DNA from: Candidatus Dojkabacteria bacterium S2_J21
Lineage (GTDB): Bacteria > Patescibacteria > Dojkabacteria > SC72
DNA length: 64,000 nucleotides
Assembly (NCBI GenBank): GCA_019248085.1
Contig: JAEHHF010000002.1
Location: 1-64,000, forward strand
Direction of reading: 5' to 3'
Part shown: piece by piece, positions 42,301 through 49,271 of the stretch
Layout: each line of letters starts with the position of its first letter
Numbering within the stretch: the stretch's first letter is position 1
Notes under the pieces: model-generated
Seen by the model: only the letters and a program-made list of their open reading frames with translations
Databases searched by the model: none
What the model was told of the DNA's origin: nothing
Made by a program: the position numbers and the translations under genes

Positions 42301-43264
42301 TGAACCAGGTACACAGATGACTATGCAGACATTCCATAAGGGTGGTGTTGCTAAGATCGATATCACACAAGGTCTTCCTAGAATTGAAGAATTGTTTGAA
42401 GCTAGAACACCAAAGGCTGAAGCTGAGATTTCTTCTTTAACAGGAAAAGCAAGTGTTGATATTGCTGAAGATGAGTCTGCTACAATTACAATCGTTGGTG
42501 AAAAGAAATTACCAAGATACTACGTAATCTCTAAAGCCAAGAAATTGGTTGTTGAAGACGGAGCAGAAGTAAAAGCAGGCCAACTGATGTTCATAGATGC
42601 TGAAGAGGTTGAAAAACAAGCACCATTTGATGGGAAAGTTACATTGGATAGTGGAATCTTAACACTTGAAGGAAGAGCAAAAGCAGAAGAAGTCGTAACA
42701 GTACTCCCAGGCGTCACAATCTTTGTTCAAGATGGAGATAAAGTGAAAGCAGGTCAGCAGTTAACTGAGGGCTCAATCGACCCTAAGAAATTAGCAGATA
42801 CAGCTGATATATTAACCGCACAAAAGTATATCTTAGACGGAGTACAGAAGGTGTTCAATGAACAGGGTGTATCAATCGATGACTTACACATTGAGATAAT
42901 CTTAAGACAGATGGCAAGACTTGGAAAAGTTTTGGACTCTGGAGATACAGATTACTTAGTAGGTTCATTGGTAAATAGGTTCCTAGCAGAAGCAAAGAAT
43001 AGTTTAGTTTCTGAGCAAGGAAAGAATAAAGCTTTAGTAATCCCAAGAATGTTAGGTATCAAAACCTCATCCTTAAATACCGAAAGTTTCTTGTCTGCAG
43101 TCTCCTTCCAGGAGCAAGTCAGAGTTTTGACAAGCAACGCAATCCTCGGTAAGACGGACTTCTTGAGAGGAATGAAAGAAAATGTCATCATCGGTAGATT
43201 AATACCTGCAGGAGATGAAGCAGCTGTTCCAGATATAAGAAACTTGGAAGAGCTTAATTTTTAG
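39377..43264 (+). CDS. rpoC: DNA-directed RNA polymerase subunit beta'
   Basis: This 1295-residue catalytic subunit has an N-terminal zinc finger ([20 protein letters not shown]), the active-site Mg loop [12 protein letters not shown], the second zinc site ([15 protein letters not shown]) and the trigger-loop region [20 protein letters not shown]. The ATG at 39377 (MKKQNNRQG) is set by a strong SD, GAGGAGG, at 39364-39370; an upstream TTG reading is unlikely. The start overlaps the rpoB 3' end by 17 nt, so translation is coupled. Confidence 0.97.
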   Translation: [1295 protein letters not shown]

Positions 43265-43276
43265 TTGAATTTGTTA

Positions 43277-43282
43277 TATAAT
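43277..43282 (+). promoter_or_regulatory. -10 of a leaderless rpsL promoter
   Basis: TATAAT at 43277-43282 ends 7 nt before the rpsL ATG, just after the rpoC stop. The -35 is weak. Transcription is expected to start at or next to the ATG. Confidence 0.65.
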
Positions 43283-43289
43283 ACCGACC

Positions 43290-43709
43290 ATGCCAACAAT
43301 AAACCAATTAATAAGAAAACCTAGGAAATCTAAAAGTAAGAAGACAAAGTACATTGCATTAGCAACAAACTTCAATCCTCTTAAAAATAGATATGCAAGA
43401 GAAAAGAATCCTTTTAAACGAGGAGTCTGTTTACAGGTTAAAACGATGACACCTAAGAAACCAAACTCTGCGTTGAGAAAAGTAACTAGAGTTAGGCTTT
43501 CTAATGGAATGGAAGTAACAGCTTACATCCCAGGTGAAGGACATAACTTACAAGAGCACTCAGTTGTCTTAGTCAAAGCTGGAAGAAAAAGGGACTTACC
43601 AGGTGTTAAATACATCGTAGTAAGAGGTAAGTATGATACAGCAGGTGTACAAGGCAGAAAGAAAGCTAGATCCAAGTACGGTGCTAAAGGAAGTAAAGGT
43701 TCCGAATAG
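43290..43709 (+). CDS. rpsL: 30S ribosomal protein S12 (uS12)
   Basis: This 139-residue decoding-centre protein has the conserved loops [17 protein letters not shown] and [19 protein letters not shown]. The lysine positions linked to streptomycin resistance are the usual Lys. A short basic C-terminus follows ([17 protein letters not shown]). The gene follows rpoC by 25 nt with its own promoter; rpsG follows after 22 nt. Confidence 0.98.
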   Translation: MPTINQLIRKPRKSKSKKTKYIALATNFNPLKNRYAREKNPFKRGVCLQVKTMTPKKPNSALRKVTRVRLSNGMEVTAYIPGEGHNLQEHSVVLVKAGRKRDLPGVKYIVVRGKYDTAGVQGRKKARSKYGAKGSKGSE

Positions 43710-43731
43710 ATTTAATTAATAGAAAGTAACT

Positions 43732-44202
43732 ATGAGAGGTAAAAGAGCAAAAAGAAAAATACAAATCGGAGACAAGAAATACGGTAACGTAGTAATCTCT
43801 AGATTGATAAACAAAGTAATGCAGGATGGTAAAAAATCTACTGCAGAGGAATTAGTATACTCAGCTTTGGAGAATGGAGCTAAGAAAGTTAAAGAAGAGG
43901 ATATAAATACATTCTTTAATAGATCCATAGATAATATTAGACCAGCATTAGAGATCAAAGCTAGAAGAGTAGGTGGTGCTAACTATTCTGTCCCTATGCC
44001 AGTATCTCCTAAAAGACAGGAGACACTTGCAGTCAGGTGGATTGTAGATAGTGCTAGAAAGAAATCGGGAAAGAATTTTGATACTATCCTTATGGATGAA
44101 TTTGTAAGTGCGTTCGCTGGAGAAGGCGATGCAATCAAAAAGAAGATGGATACAGAGAGAATGGCAGAAGCTAATAAAGCATTTGCACATTTCAGATGGT
44201 AA
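43732..44202 (+). CDS. rpsG: 30S ribosomal protein S7 (uS7)
   Basis: This 156-residue protein organises the 16S rRNA 3' domain. It has MRGKRAKRKIQIGDKKYGN, INKVMQDGKKSTAEELVYSA, RRVGGANYSVPMPVSPKRQE and the C-terminal HFRW. In many bacteria fusA and tuf follow; here a terminator follows instead, so the str operon is shortened to rpsL-rpsG. Confidence 0.98.
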   Translation: MRGKRAKRKIQIGDKKYGNVVISRLINKVMQDGKKSTAEELVYSALENGAKKVKEEDINTFFNRSIDNIRPALEIKARRVGGANYSVPMPVSPKRQETLAVRWIVDSARKKSGKNFDTILMDEFVSAFAGEGDAIKKKMDTERMAEANKAFAHFRW

Positions 44203-44228
44203 TCTAATTCATAACGATTTGAAATTGA

Positions 44229-44253
44229 AGGAGGGCGAAAGCCCTCTTTTATT
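44229..44253 (+). terminator. intrinsic terminator after rpsG
   Basis: GAGGGC-gaaa-GCCCTC (44231-44246) is followed by TTTTATTT. The GAAA tetraloop makes it strong. The tail overlaps the stop codon of the convergent glycosyltransferase gene. Confidence 0.9.
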
Positions 44254-45190
44254 TAGTGCTCTCTATCCTTTCCCAACCTTTTTCTCCCATATCTTTCCTC
44301 AATATTCCTCTCTCCCACAATATCTTTATCCAGGTCATCAATCTAACGGGGAAGAGGCATAGGGACCATATAAATTGATTGAAGTTCTTTGCATACTTAA
44401 AGACGTAAAAAGCATACGGAAGTTCAATCAGGAAGCTTCTACTTTGTTTATCCTTCTTGAATACGCCAAATTTCTCTAACTGTTTAAAACCACCTAACGA
44501 TCTTACCTTCTGTTTGTAATAGTCTTTTAGATTCGTAGGATATTTAACATAACATACTGCTTTAGGAGCATATGCAATATTCATATCCATATTTCTTAAT
44601 GTATATGAAATATATGCATCATCGGAAAGGACATTTCGAGGAATATCAAATTTAAGGTTTCTAATAGCCATAATATAGCCACTCATAGGGAAAAAGCTCT
44701 CTTTGCTAACATAGTAGTCTTTCTCATTGATTTTAGCCATTGTACGGCTTCTCCTGTGGTCTGCAGAATCTGAGAGAAGATGGCCCCAGTATCCGAAGGC
44801 ATTATCCTTTTCATCTTGGGATTTGGGCCTACCGCTTACACCTCCAACGGTCTCATTCTCGAATGGCTTTATTAATTCGGCTATAGCATTTCTTTCAAAG
44901 AAGGTATCACCATCAGTAAGCACAACTATCTCACCCTTCGCCTTGTCTAATGCCATTTTCAAGGCAAAAGGCTTACCCTTGTGAGGATCTATTAAGTGTC
45001 GATATTCATGTTTGGAGAGCTTGAGTTTGTTTGCCTCTTTCTTACCTGCTTTCAAAGTTAGTTCATCTGGAGATACCTGTATGATTTCAAATGGAGAAGT
45101 AATACCAGAATATTTTCTATCTGCGATGCATCTGATACACCTACCAATGGTTTTAGGCTCTTTAAATGAGGTAATAATTACACTAATCAT
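44249..45190 (-). CDS. family 2 glycosyltransferase
   Basis: This 313-residue GT-A fold enzyme has N-terminal MISVIITSFKEPKTIGRC, the metal-binding DxD in VVLTDGDTFFERNAIAEL (about residues 90-105) and an acceptor-site acidic motif LSDDAYISYTL. KQKVRSLGGFKQL resembles the QxxRW region of processive enzymes. A hydrophobic C-terminal stretch (FIWSLCLFPVRLMTWI) may touch the membrane. Donor and acceptor are unknown. TATAAT (minus strand, 45196-45201) ends 5 nt before the ATG. Confidence 0.9.
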   Translation of the reverse strand: MISVIITSFKEPKTIGRCIRCIADRKYSGITSPFEIIQVSPDELTLKAGKKEANKLKLSKHEYRHLIDPHKGKPFALKMALDKAKGEIVVLTDGDTFFERNAIAELIKPFENETVGGVSGRPKSQDEKDNAFGYWGHLLSDSADHRRSRTMAKINEKDYYVSKESFFPMSGYIMAIRNLKFDIPRNVLSDDAYISYTLRNMDMNIAYAPKAVCYVKYPTNLKDYYKQKVRSLGGFKQLEKFGVFKKDKQSRSFLIELPYAFYVFKYAKNFNQFIWSLCLFPVRLMTWIKILWERGILRKDMGEKGWERIESTK

Positions 45191-45229
45191 AGGTAATTAT
45201 ATAGGTTTCTAAGGTATAGGGAAAGACTA

Positions 45230-45889
45230 TTATGCTTTTACTTCTTCAGCAGGAGCCTCCGTAGCAGTAGCACCTTCTGCAACTTCTCCCTCAACAGGAG
45301 CGCCTTCAACAGGTGCAACAACAACTTCCTCTTCCTTCTGAATTTCAGTAATAGTAACGATTGTAGCTTGCTCTAGATCCTTGTTAATCAATTCCATTCC
45401 TTCTGGAAGTTTAACATCGTGTACGCCAATGATTTGGCCTGGATGCTCTAAACCAGAGATATCGATAGCAATAGATGGTTTTAGATCGGCTAATTTACAT
45501 CTAACATCAATATCTGCAAGAACTTTAACCAAGATACCGAGATTATTCTTAACAGCTGGGGAGACACCAATAATATCGAAAGGAATAGAGAAGACCATCT
45601 CTTTGGTCTCATCAATCTCGAAGAATGAAATATGTCGAATTACTTCTGTAACAGGGTTAAAATCTACATCTTTAACTAATACTTTGATTGATTTCTCTCC
45701 CATCTTTGTTTCGAAGATTGTTGTGGAGGTAGCAACTCTGATTAATTTCTTACCAGCAGAAGCATCAATCTGTACATTTGTGGAATCTCCCTTAGCATTG
45801 TATACAACAGCTGGGATAAATCCCTGTGCTAAAAGGTTCTGACTTTTCTTTCCTAAGAGTTCTCTTTTTTCTAATGTTATTGTTTCCAT
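45230..45889 (-). CDS. rplY: 50S ribosomal protein bL25 (CTC/TL5 type)
   Basis: This 219-residue long-form bL25 binds 5S rRNA. The N-terminal domain (METITLEKRELLGKKSQNLL) is followed by the CTC domain (KVLADIDVRCKLADLKPSIA) and an Ala/Glu/Pro/Val-rich acidic tail of about 35 residues. The ATG at 45889 fits the conserved N-terminus. A clear promoter lies upstream (TTGTCA at 45923-45928, 17 bp, TATACT at 45900-45905). The gene is divergent from hrcA; long-form bL25 was described in Bacillus as a general stress protein. Confidence 0.93.
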   Translation of the reverse strand: METITLEKRELLGKKSQNLLAQGFIPAVVYNAKGDSTNVQIDASAGKKLIRVATSTTIFETKMGEKSIKVLVKDVDFNPVTEVIRHISFFEIDETKEMVFSIPFDIIGVSPAVKNNLGILVKVLADIDVRCKLADLKPSIAIDISGLEHPGQIIGVHDVKLPEGMELINKDLEQATIVTITEIQKEEEVVVAPVEGAPVEGEVAEGATATEAPAEEVKA

Positions 45890-45899
45890 GATGAGTAGG

Positions 45900-45928
45900 A
45901 GTATATCAAAGAATGGGGGTTTTGACAA
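45900..45928 (-). promoter_or_regulatory. promoter of the bL25 gene
   Basis: On the minus strand TTGTCA (45928-45923) and TATACT (45905-45900) have a 17-bp spacer, and the -10 ends 10 nt before the ATG. It is back to back with the hrcA promoter. Confidence 0.75.
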
Positions 45929-45953
45929 TAATAATTTGAGATATTCTTACCCC

Positions 45954-45982
45954 TTGACGTTATATATTTCTTACCATATACT
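45954..45982 (+). promoter_or_regulatory. hrcA-grpE-dnaK promoter
   Basis: TTGACG (45954-45959), 17-bp spacer, TATACT (45977-45982). The CIRCE operator begins at the next base, so HrcA would block transcription initiation. Confidence 0.85.
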
Positions 45983-46009
45983 TTAGCACCTAACCTTAGT
46001 ATCTGCTAA
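45983..46009 (+). promoter_or_regulatory. CIRCE operator of hrcA operon
   Basis: TTAGCACCT, 9 nt, ATCTGCTAA: the 9-9-9 layout of the HrcA-binding CIRCE element, with matching outer TTAGCA/TGCTAA and two inner mismatches. It ends 1 nt before the hrcA GTG start. Confidence 0.88.
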
Positions 46010-46010
46010 A

Positions 46011-46736
46011 GTGGATATAACAGAAAGACAAAAAGCCATACTCATGGCGATAATTAAAGAGTTCATGGGAGATGCCGAAGAGGTCGGATCTTTGTCATTG
46101 GTTGAAAAATATAATTTAGGTGTAAGCTCTGCAACAATTAGAAACGAAATGGTGAAATTGATGCATCTTGGACTACTAGAAAAAACACATTCTTCTTCAG
46201 GAAGATTACCAACAGATCAAGCTCTGAGATTCTATGTCAGCGATATGTTAGGAAGGAATGCGATTAATCCATTAATGAGTATTGAAATTAGACAAGGAAT
46301 ATTTAGAGATAGATTCTCAAAGGATATTGTAATCAAATCAATTTTACATATTCTCTCTAAAGAAACAGAATCTGTGGTATTCCTCATTCTTGATGATGAT
46401 ATCCGCTACTATGGTTTGTCTACACTCTTGTCATTCGATGAATTCCAATCGATAAAAAAGATTCAAAGCATAGTAAGTATCTTGGAAGATGATGTGTTCT
46501 TGAAAAATATAACGGAGAAATATTCTGGATCGGGAGTCTCTCTCTTAATCGGTGGAGAATCTGGAGTAGGAACATTGCACGATTGTGCAATGGCCTTCAC
46601 CAAGATTCCATTCTGGGGGAGAGAAGTTGGATATGTAGGAGTATTAGGTTCTAAAAGAATGGATTACTCCAAAGTCCTTCCAGCACTAAGAGAGGTAAAG
46701 ACATCTCTCGAATCATCTATGTCTGGATGGAGATAA
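46011..46736 (+). CDS. hrcA: heat-inducible repressor HrcA, shortened
   Basis: This 241-residue repressor of chaperone genes binds CIRCE and needs GroEL for activity in other bacteria. The winged helix is clear (ITERQKAILMAIIKEFMGDA, VSSATIRNEMVKLMHLGLL, SSSGRLPTDQALRFYVSDM). The effector region is reduced: HrcA is usually about 340 residues, so about 100 are missing, mostly from the GAF-like/insert part, while GGESGVGTLHDCAMAFTKI and YVGVLGSKRMDYSKVLP remain. The GTG start lies 1 nt after its own CIRCE, giving a nearly leaderless, autoregulated mRNA. Confidence 0.92.
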   Translation: MDITERQKAILMAIIKEFMGDAEEVGSLSLVEKYNLGVSSATIRNEMVKLMHLGLLEKTHSSSGRLPTDQALRFYVSDMLGRNAINPLMSIEIRQGIFRDRFSKDIVIKSILHILSKETESVVFLILDDDIRYYGLSTLLSFDEFQSIKKIQSIVSILEDDVFLKNITEKYSGSGVSLLIGGESGVGTLHDCAMAFTKIPFWGREVGYVGVLGSKRMDYSKVLPALREVKTSLESSMSGWR

Positions 46737-46746
46737 CATTATCAAT

Positions 46747-47259
46747 ATGAATATGAAGAAAGAAGTAAAAAACAAAATTGAATGTAAAGAGTGCAAAGAA
46801 TTAGAACTTAAAGTTGTAAAACTTGAGGATGAGAAATTGATGTTGGAGAATCAATTGAAGAAAGCATTAGCCGATTACCACAACATGGCGAACAATTCAG
46901 AGAGAAGAAATGAAATGAGATTCTTTCAGACAAGAAAGAATTTAGCAGAATCTGTAGTACCATCTCTAGACGCATTGAGTTTAGCAATTTCTTCTAGTAG
47001 AGAATTAACATTAGATGAGAATGGGAAGTCATGGCTATCTGGAATAACTGCAATATTCCAATCCTTAAATAGGTCATTTGAAGATTTTGGTTTAAAACAA
47101 TATTTGCCAACAAAAGGTGAGAAATTTGATCCCAATATACACGAAGCAGTAGCAATGGTAGAAGAAGGAACTAGTGGTGAAATATATGACTTGGCTCAGC
47201 CAGGTTATATATTAGACAACACTGTGATTCGACCAGCTCGTGTTGTTGTCTCAAAATAG
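46747..47259 (+). CDS. grpE: nucleotide exchange factor GrpE
   Basis: This 170-residue co-chaperone releases ADP from DnaK. A long N-terminal coiled coil (KELELKVVKLEDEKLMLENQ, then KALADYHNMANNSERR) precedes the beta-domain with EKFDPNIHEAVAMVEEGTSG and DNTVIRPARVVVSK. It lies 10 nt after hrcA. A second ATG two codons on (46753) is an equally good start. Confidence 0.94.
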   Translation: MNMKKEVKNKIECKECKELELKVVKLEDEKLMLENQLKKALADYHNMANNSERRNEMRFFQTRKNLAESVVPSLDALSLAISSSRELTLDENGKSWLSGITAIFQSLNRSFEDFGLKQYLPTKGEKFDPNIHEAVAMVEEGTSGEIYDLAQPGYILDNTVIRPARVVVSK

Positions 47260-47283
47260 TAATTAAATTTTTATATTAATATT

Positions 47284-49179
47284 ATGTCAAAAATTATAGG
47301 TATAGATTTAGGAACAACAAATTCTGTTATGTCCCTAATGGAGGGTGGGAAACCCGTAGTTATCCCTAATGCACAAGGTGGAAGATTAACTCCATCTGTT
47401 GTAGCTGTGGATGACAAAGGCGAAACACTTGTTGGTGTTTTAGCAAAAAATCAATCCGTCACCAATCCTGAAGGAACCATTTACTCCGTAAAAAGATTAA
47501 TTGGTAGATCTTGGGATGATCCAGAGGTACAGAGAGATATCAAACTCTTACCATTCGAGATGAGAAAATCATCTAACGGTGGTGTTGAAGTTAAAATGAA
47601 AGACAAGTGGTATACACCACAGGAGATATCTGCAAAGATTCTTGGGAAAATGAAAAAGGATGCAGAAGATTTCTTAGGTGAACCAGTAACAGAAGCAGTA
47701 ATTACGGTTCCGGCTTACTTTGATGACTCTCAAAGACAAGCTACAAAAGATGCAGGTAAAATTGCAGGTTTGGATGTTAAGAGAATTGTGAACGAACCAA
47801 CTGCAGCTGCATTAGCATACGGAGTTGATAAAGGTAAGGATGAAAAGATCGTAGTATTCGACCTTGGTGGTGGTACATTTGATGTATCAGTATTAGAAAT
47901 TGGAGAAGGAGTATTTGAAGTACTCTCTACCAATGGTAATACTCACTTAGGTGGTGATGACTTCGATCAAAGAGTTATCGATTTCCTAGCTGATGAATTT
48001 AAGAAAAAAGAAGGAATAGATCTTAGAGAAGATCCAACTGCATTACAGAGATTGAGAGAATTCGCAGAGAAAGCAAAGGTTGAACTCTCAAGTTCTGAAC
48101 AAACAGAAATCAACATTCCTTACATCACAGCAGGTGCAAGTGGGCCAAAGCATTTGAAAGAAACTTTAACTAGATCTCAATTAGAGAAATTAGTTGGAGA
48201 TTTGATTGATTCTACAGAAGAACCATGTAAGAAGGCACTAAAAGATGCAGGTTTAAAGACTGAGGATGTTAACGAAGTCTTGTTGGTAGGTGGTATGACA
48301 AGAATGCCAGCAGTAATCAAGAAGGTAATATCTATATTCGGGAAAGAACCAAACAAGGGTGTAAATCCTGATGAGGTTGTAGGTGTAGGAGCTGCAATTC
48401 AAGGTGGTGTCTTAGGTGGTGATGTTAAAGACATTACACTCTTGGATGTAACACCATTGTCACTTGGTTTGGAAACTCTTGGCGGAGTTATGACCAAATT
48501 GATTGAAAGAAATACAACAATCCCTGTCGAAAAGAAACAGGTATTCTCAACTGCAGCAGATAGCCAACCAGCAGTAGAGATTCATATTCTTCAAGGAGAA
48601 AGAGAAATGGCTGCAGACAACAAAACATTAGGTACATTTGTACTTGATGGTATTCCAGCAGCACCAAGAGGTGTCCCTCAGATTGAGGTTTCATTCTCTA
48701 TAGATGCAAATGGTATCTTGAATGTGAAAGCTGTAGACAAAGCTACTAAGAAAGAGCAAAAGATAACTATTACTGCAACCACAGGTCTTAAAGATGAAGA
48801 GATCGAAAAGATGGTGGAAGAAGCTGCAAAGCACGCTGAAGAGGACAAAAAGAAAAAGGAAAGAGCTGAGAAGAAGAATGAAGCGGATACGCTTTGCTTT
48901 AGTGTAGAGAAACTACTAAAAGAGAATGCAGACAAGGTTGAGGAATCTGACAAAAAGGAATTAACTGAAAAGTCAGATGAACTTAAAAAGCTCATTGAGA
49001 AGGAAGACTTCGATGAGAAAGAAGTCGAAAAGAAAACCGAAGAGCTTTCAACCAAGTTGCAAGAGATAGGGAAGAAGATGTATGAAAAAGCAGCAAAAGA
49101 AGCTCCTAAGGAAGAGTCAAAAGACGAATCTAAAAAGGATGAGGAGAAAAAGGCTGAAGAAGGAGAAGTGGTAGAGTAA
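47284..49179 (+). CDS. dnaK: chaperone DnaK (Hsp70)
   Basis: This 631-residue Hsp70 has an N-terminal ATPase ([50 protein letters not shown]). The substrate-binding domain has [20 protein letters not shown] and [20 protein letters not shown], followed by a helical lid and a Lys/Glu-rich tail. TATATT at 47272-47277 ends 6 nt before the ATG, a possible extra promoter inside the CIRCE-controlled operon. dnaJ, often next, is not here; a terminator follows. Confidence 0.98.
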   Translation: MSKIIGIDLGTTNSVMSLMEGGKPVVIPNAQGGRLTPSVVAVDDKGETLVGVLAKNQSVTNPEGTIYSVKRLIGRSWDDPEVQRDIKLLPFEMRKSSNGGVEVKMKDKWYTPQEISAKILGKMKKDAEDFLGEPVTEAVITVPAYFDDSQRQATKDAGKIAGLDVKRIVNEPTAAALAYGVDKGKDEKIVVFDLGGGTFDVSVLEIGEGVFEVLSTNGNTHLGGDDFDQRVIDFLADEFKKKEGIDLREDPTALQRLREFAEKAKVELSSSEQTEINIPYITAGASGPKHLKETLTRSQLEKLVGDLIDSTEEPCKKALKDAGLKTEDVNEVLLVGGMTRMPAVIKKVISIFGKEPNKGVNPDEVVGVGAAIQGGVLGGDVKDITLLDVTPLSLGLETLGGVMTKLIERNTTIPVEKKQVFSTAADSQPAVEIHILQGEREMAADNKTLGTFVLDGIPAAPRGVPQIEVSFSIDANGILNVKAVDKATKKEQKITITATTGLKDEEIEKMVEEAAKHAEEDKKKKERAEKKNEADTLCFSVEKLLKENADKVEESDKKELTEKSDELKKLIEKEDFDEKEVEKKTEELSTKLQEIGKKMYEKAAKEAPKEESKDESKKDEEKKAEEGEVVE

Positions 49180-49200
49180 TATCTTAGCTTCACTATAAGA

Positions 49201-49230
49201 AGAGGAGACTGTTGGTCTCCTCTTTTTTTT
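49201..49230 (+). terminator. intrinsic terminator after dnaK
   Basis: AGAGGAGAC (49201-49209), loop TGTTG, GTCTCCTCT (49215-49223), then a run of eight T. A perfect 9-bp stem ends the hrcA-grpE-dnaK operon. Confidence 0.93.
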
Positions 49231-49271
49231 ATGGTAGGATTTATTTACTAAACTATCCAAACTGCCTTGAT

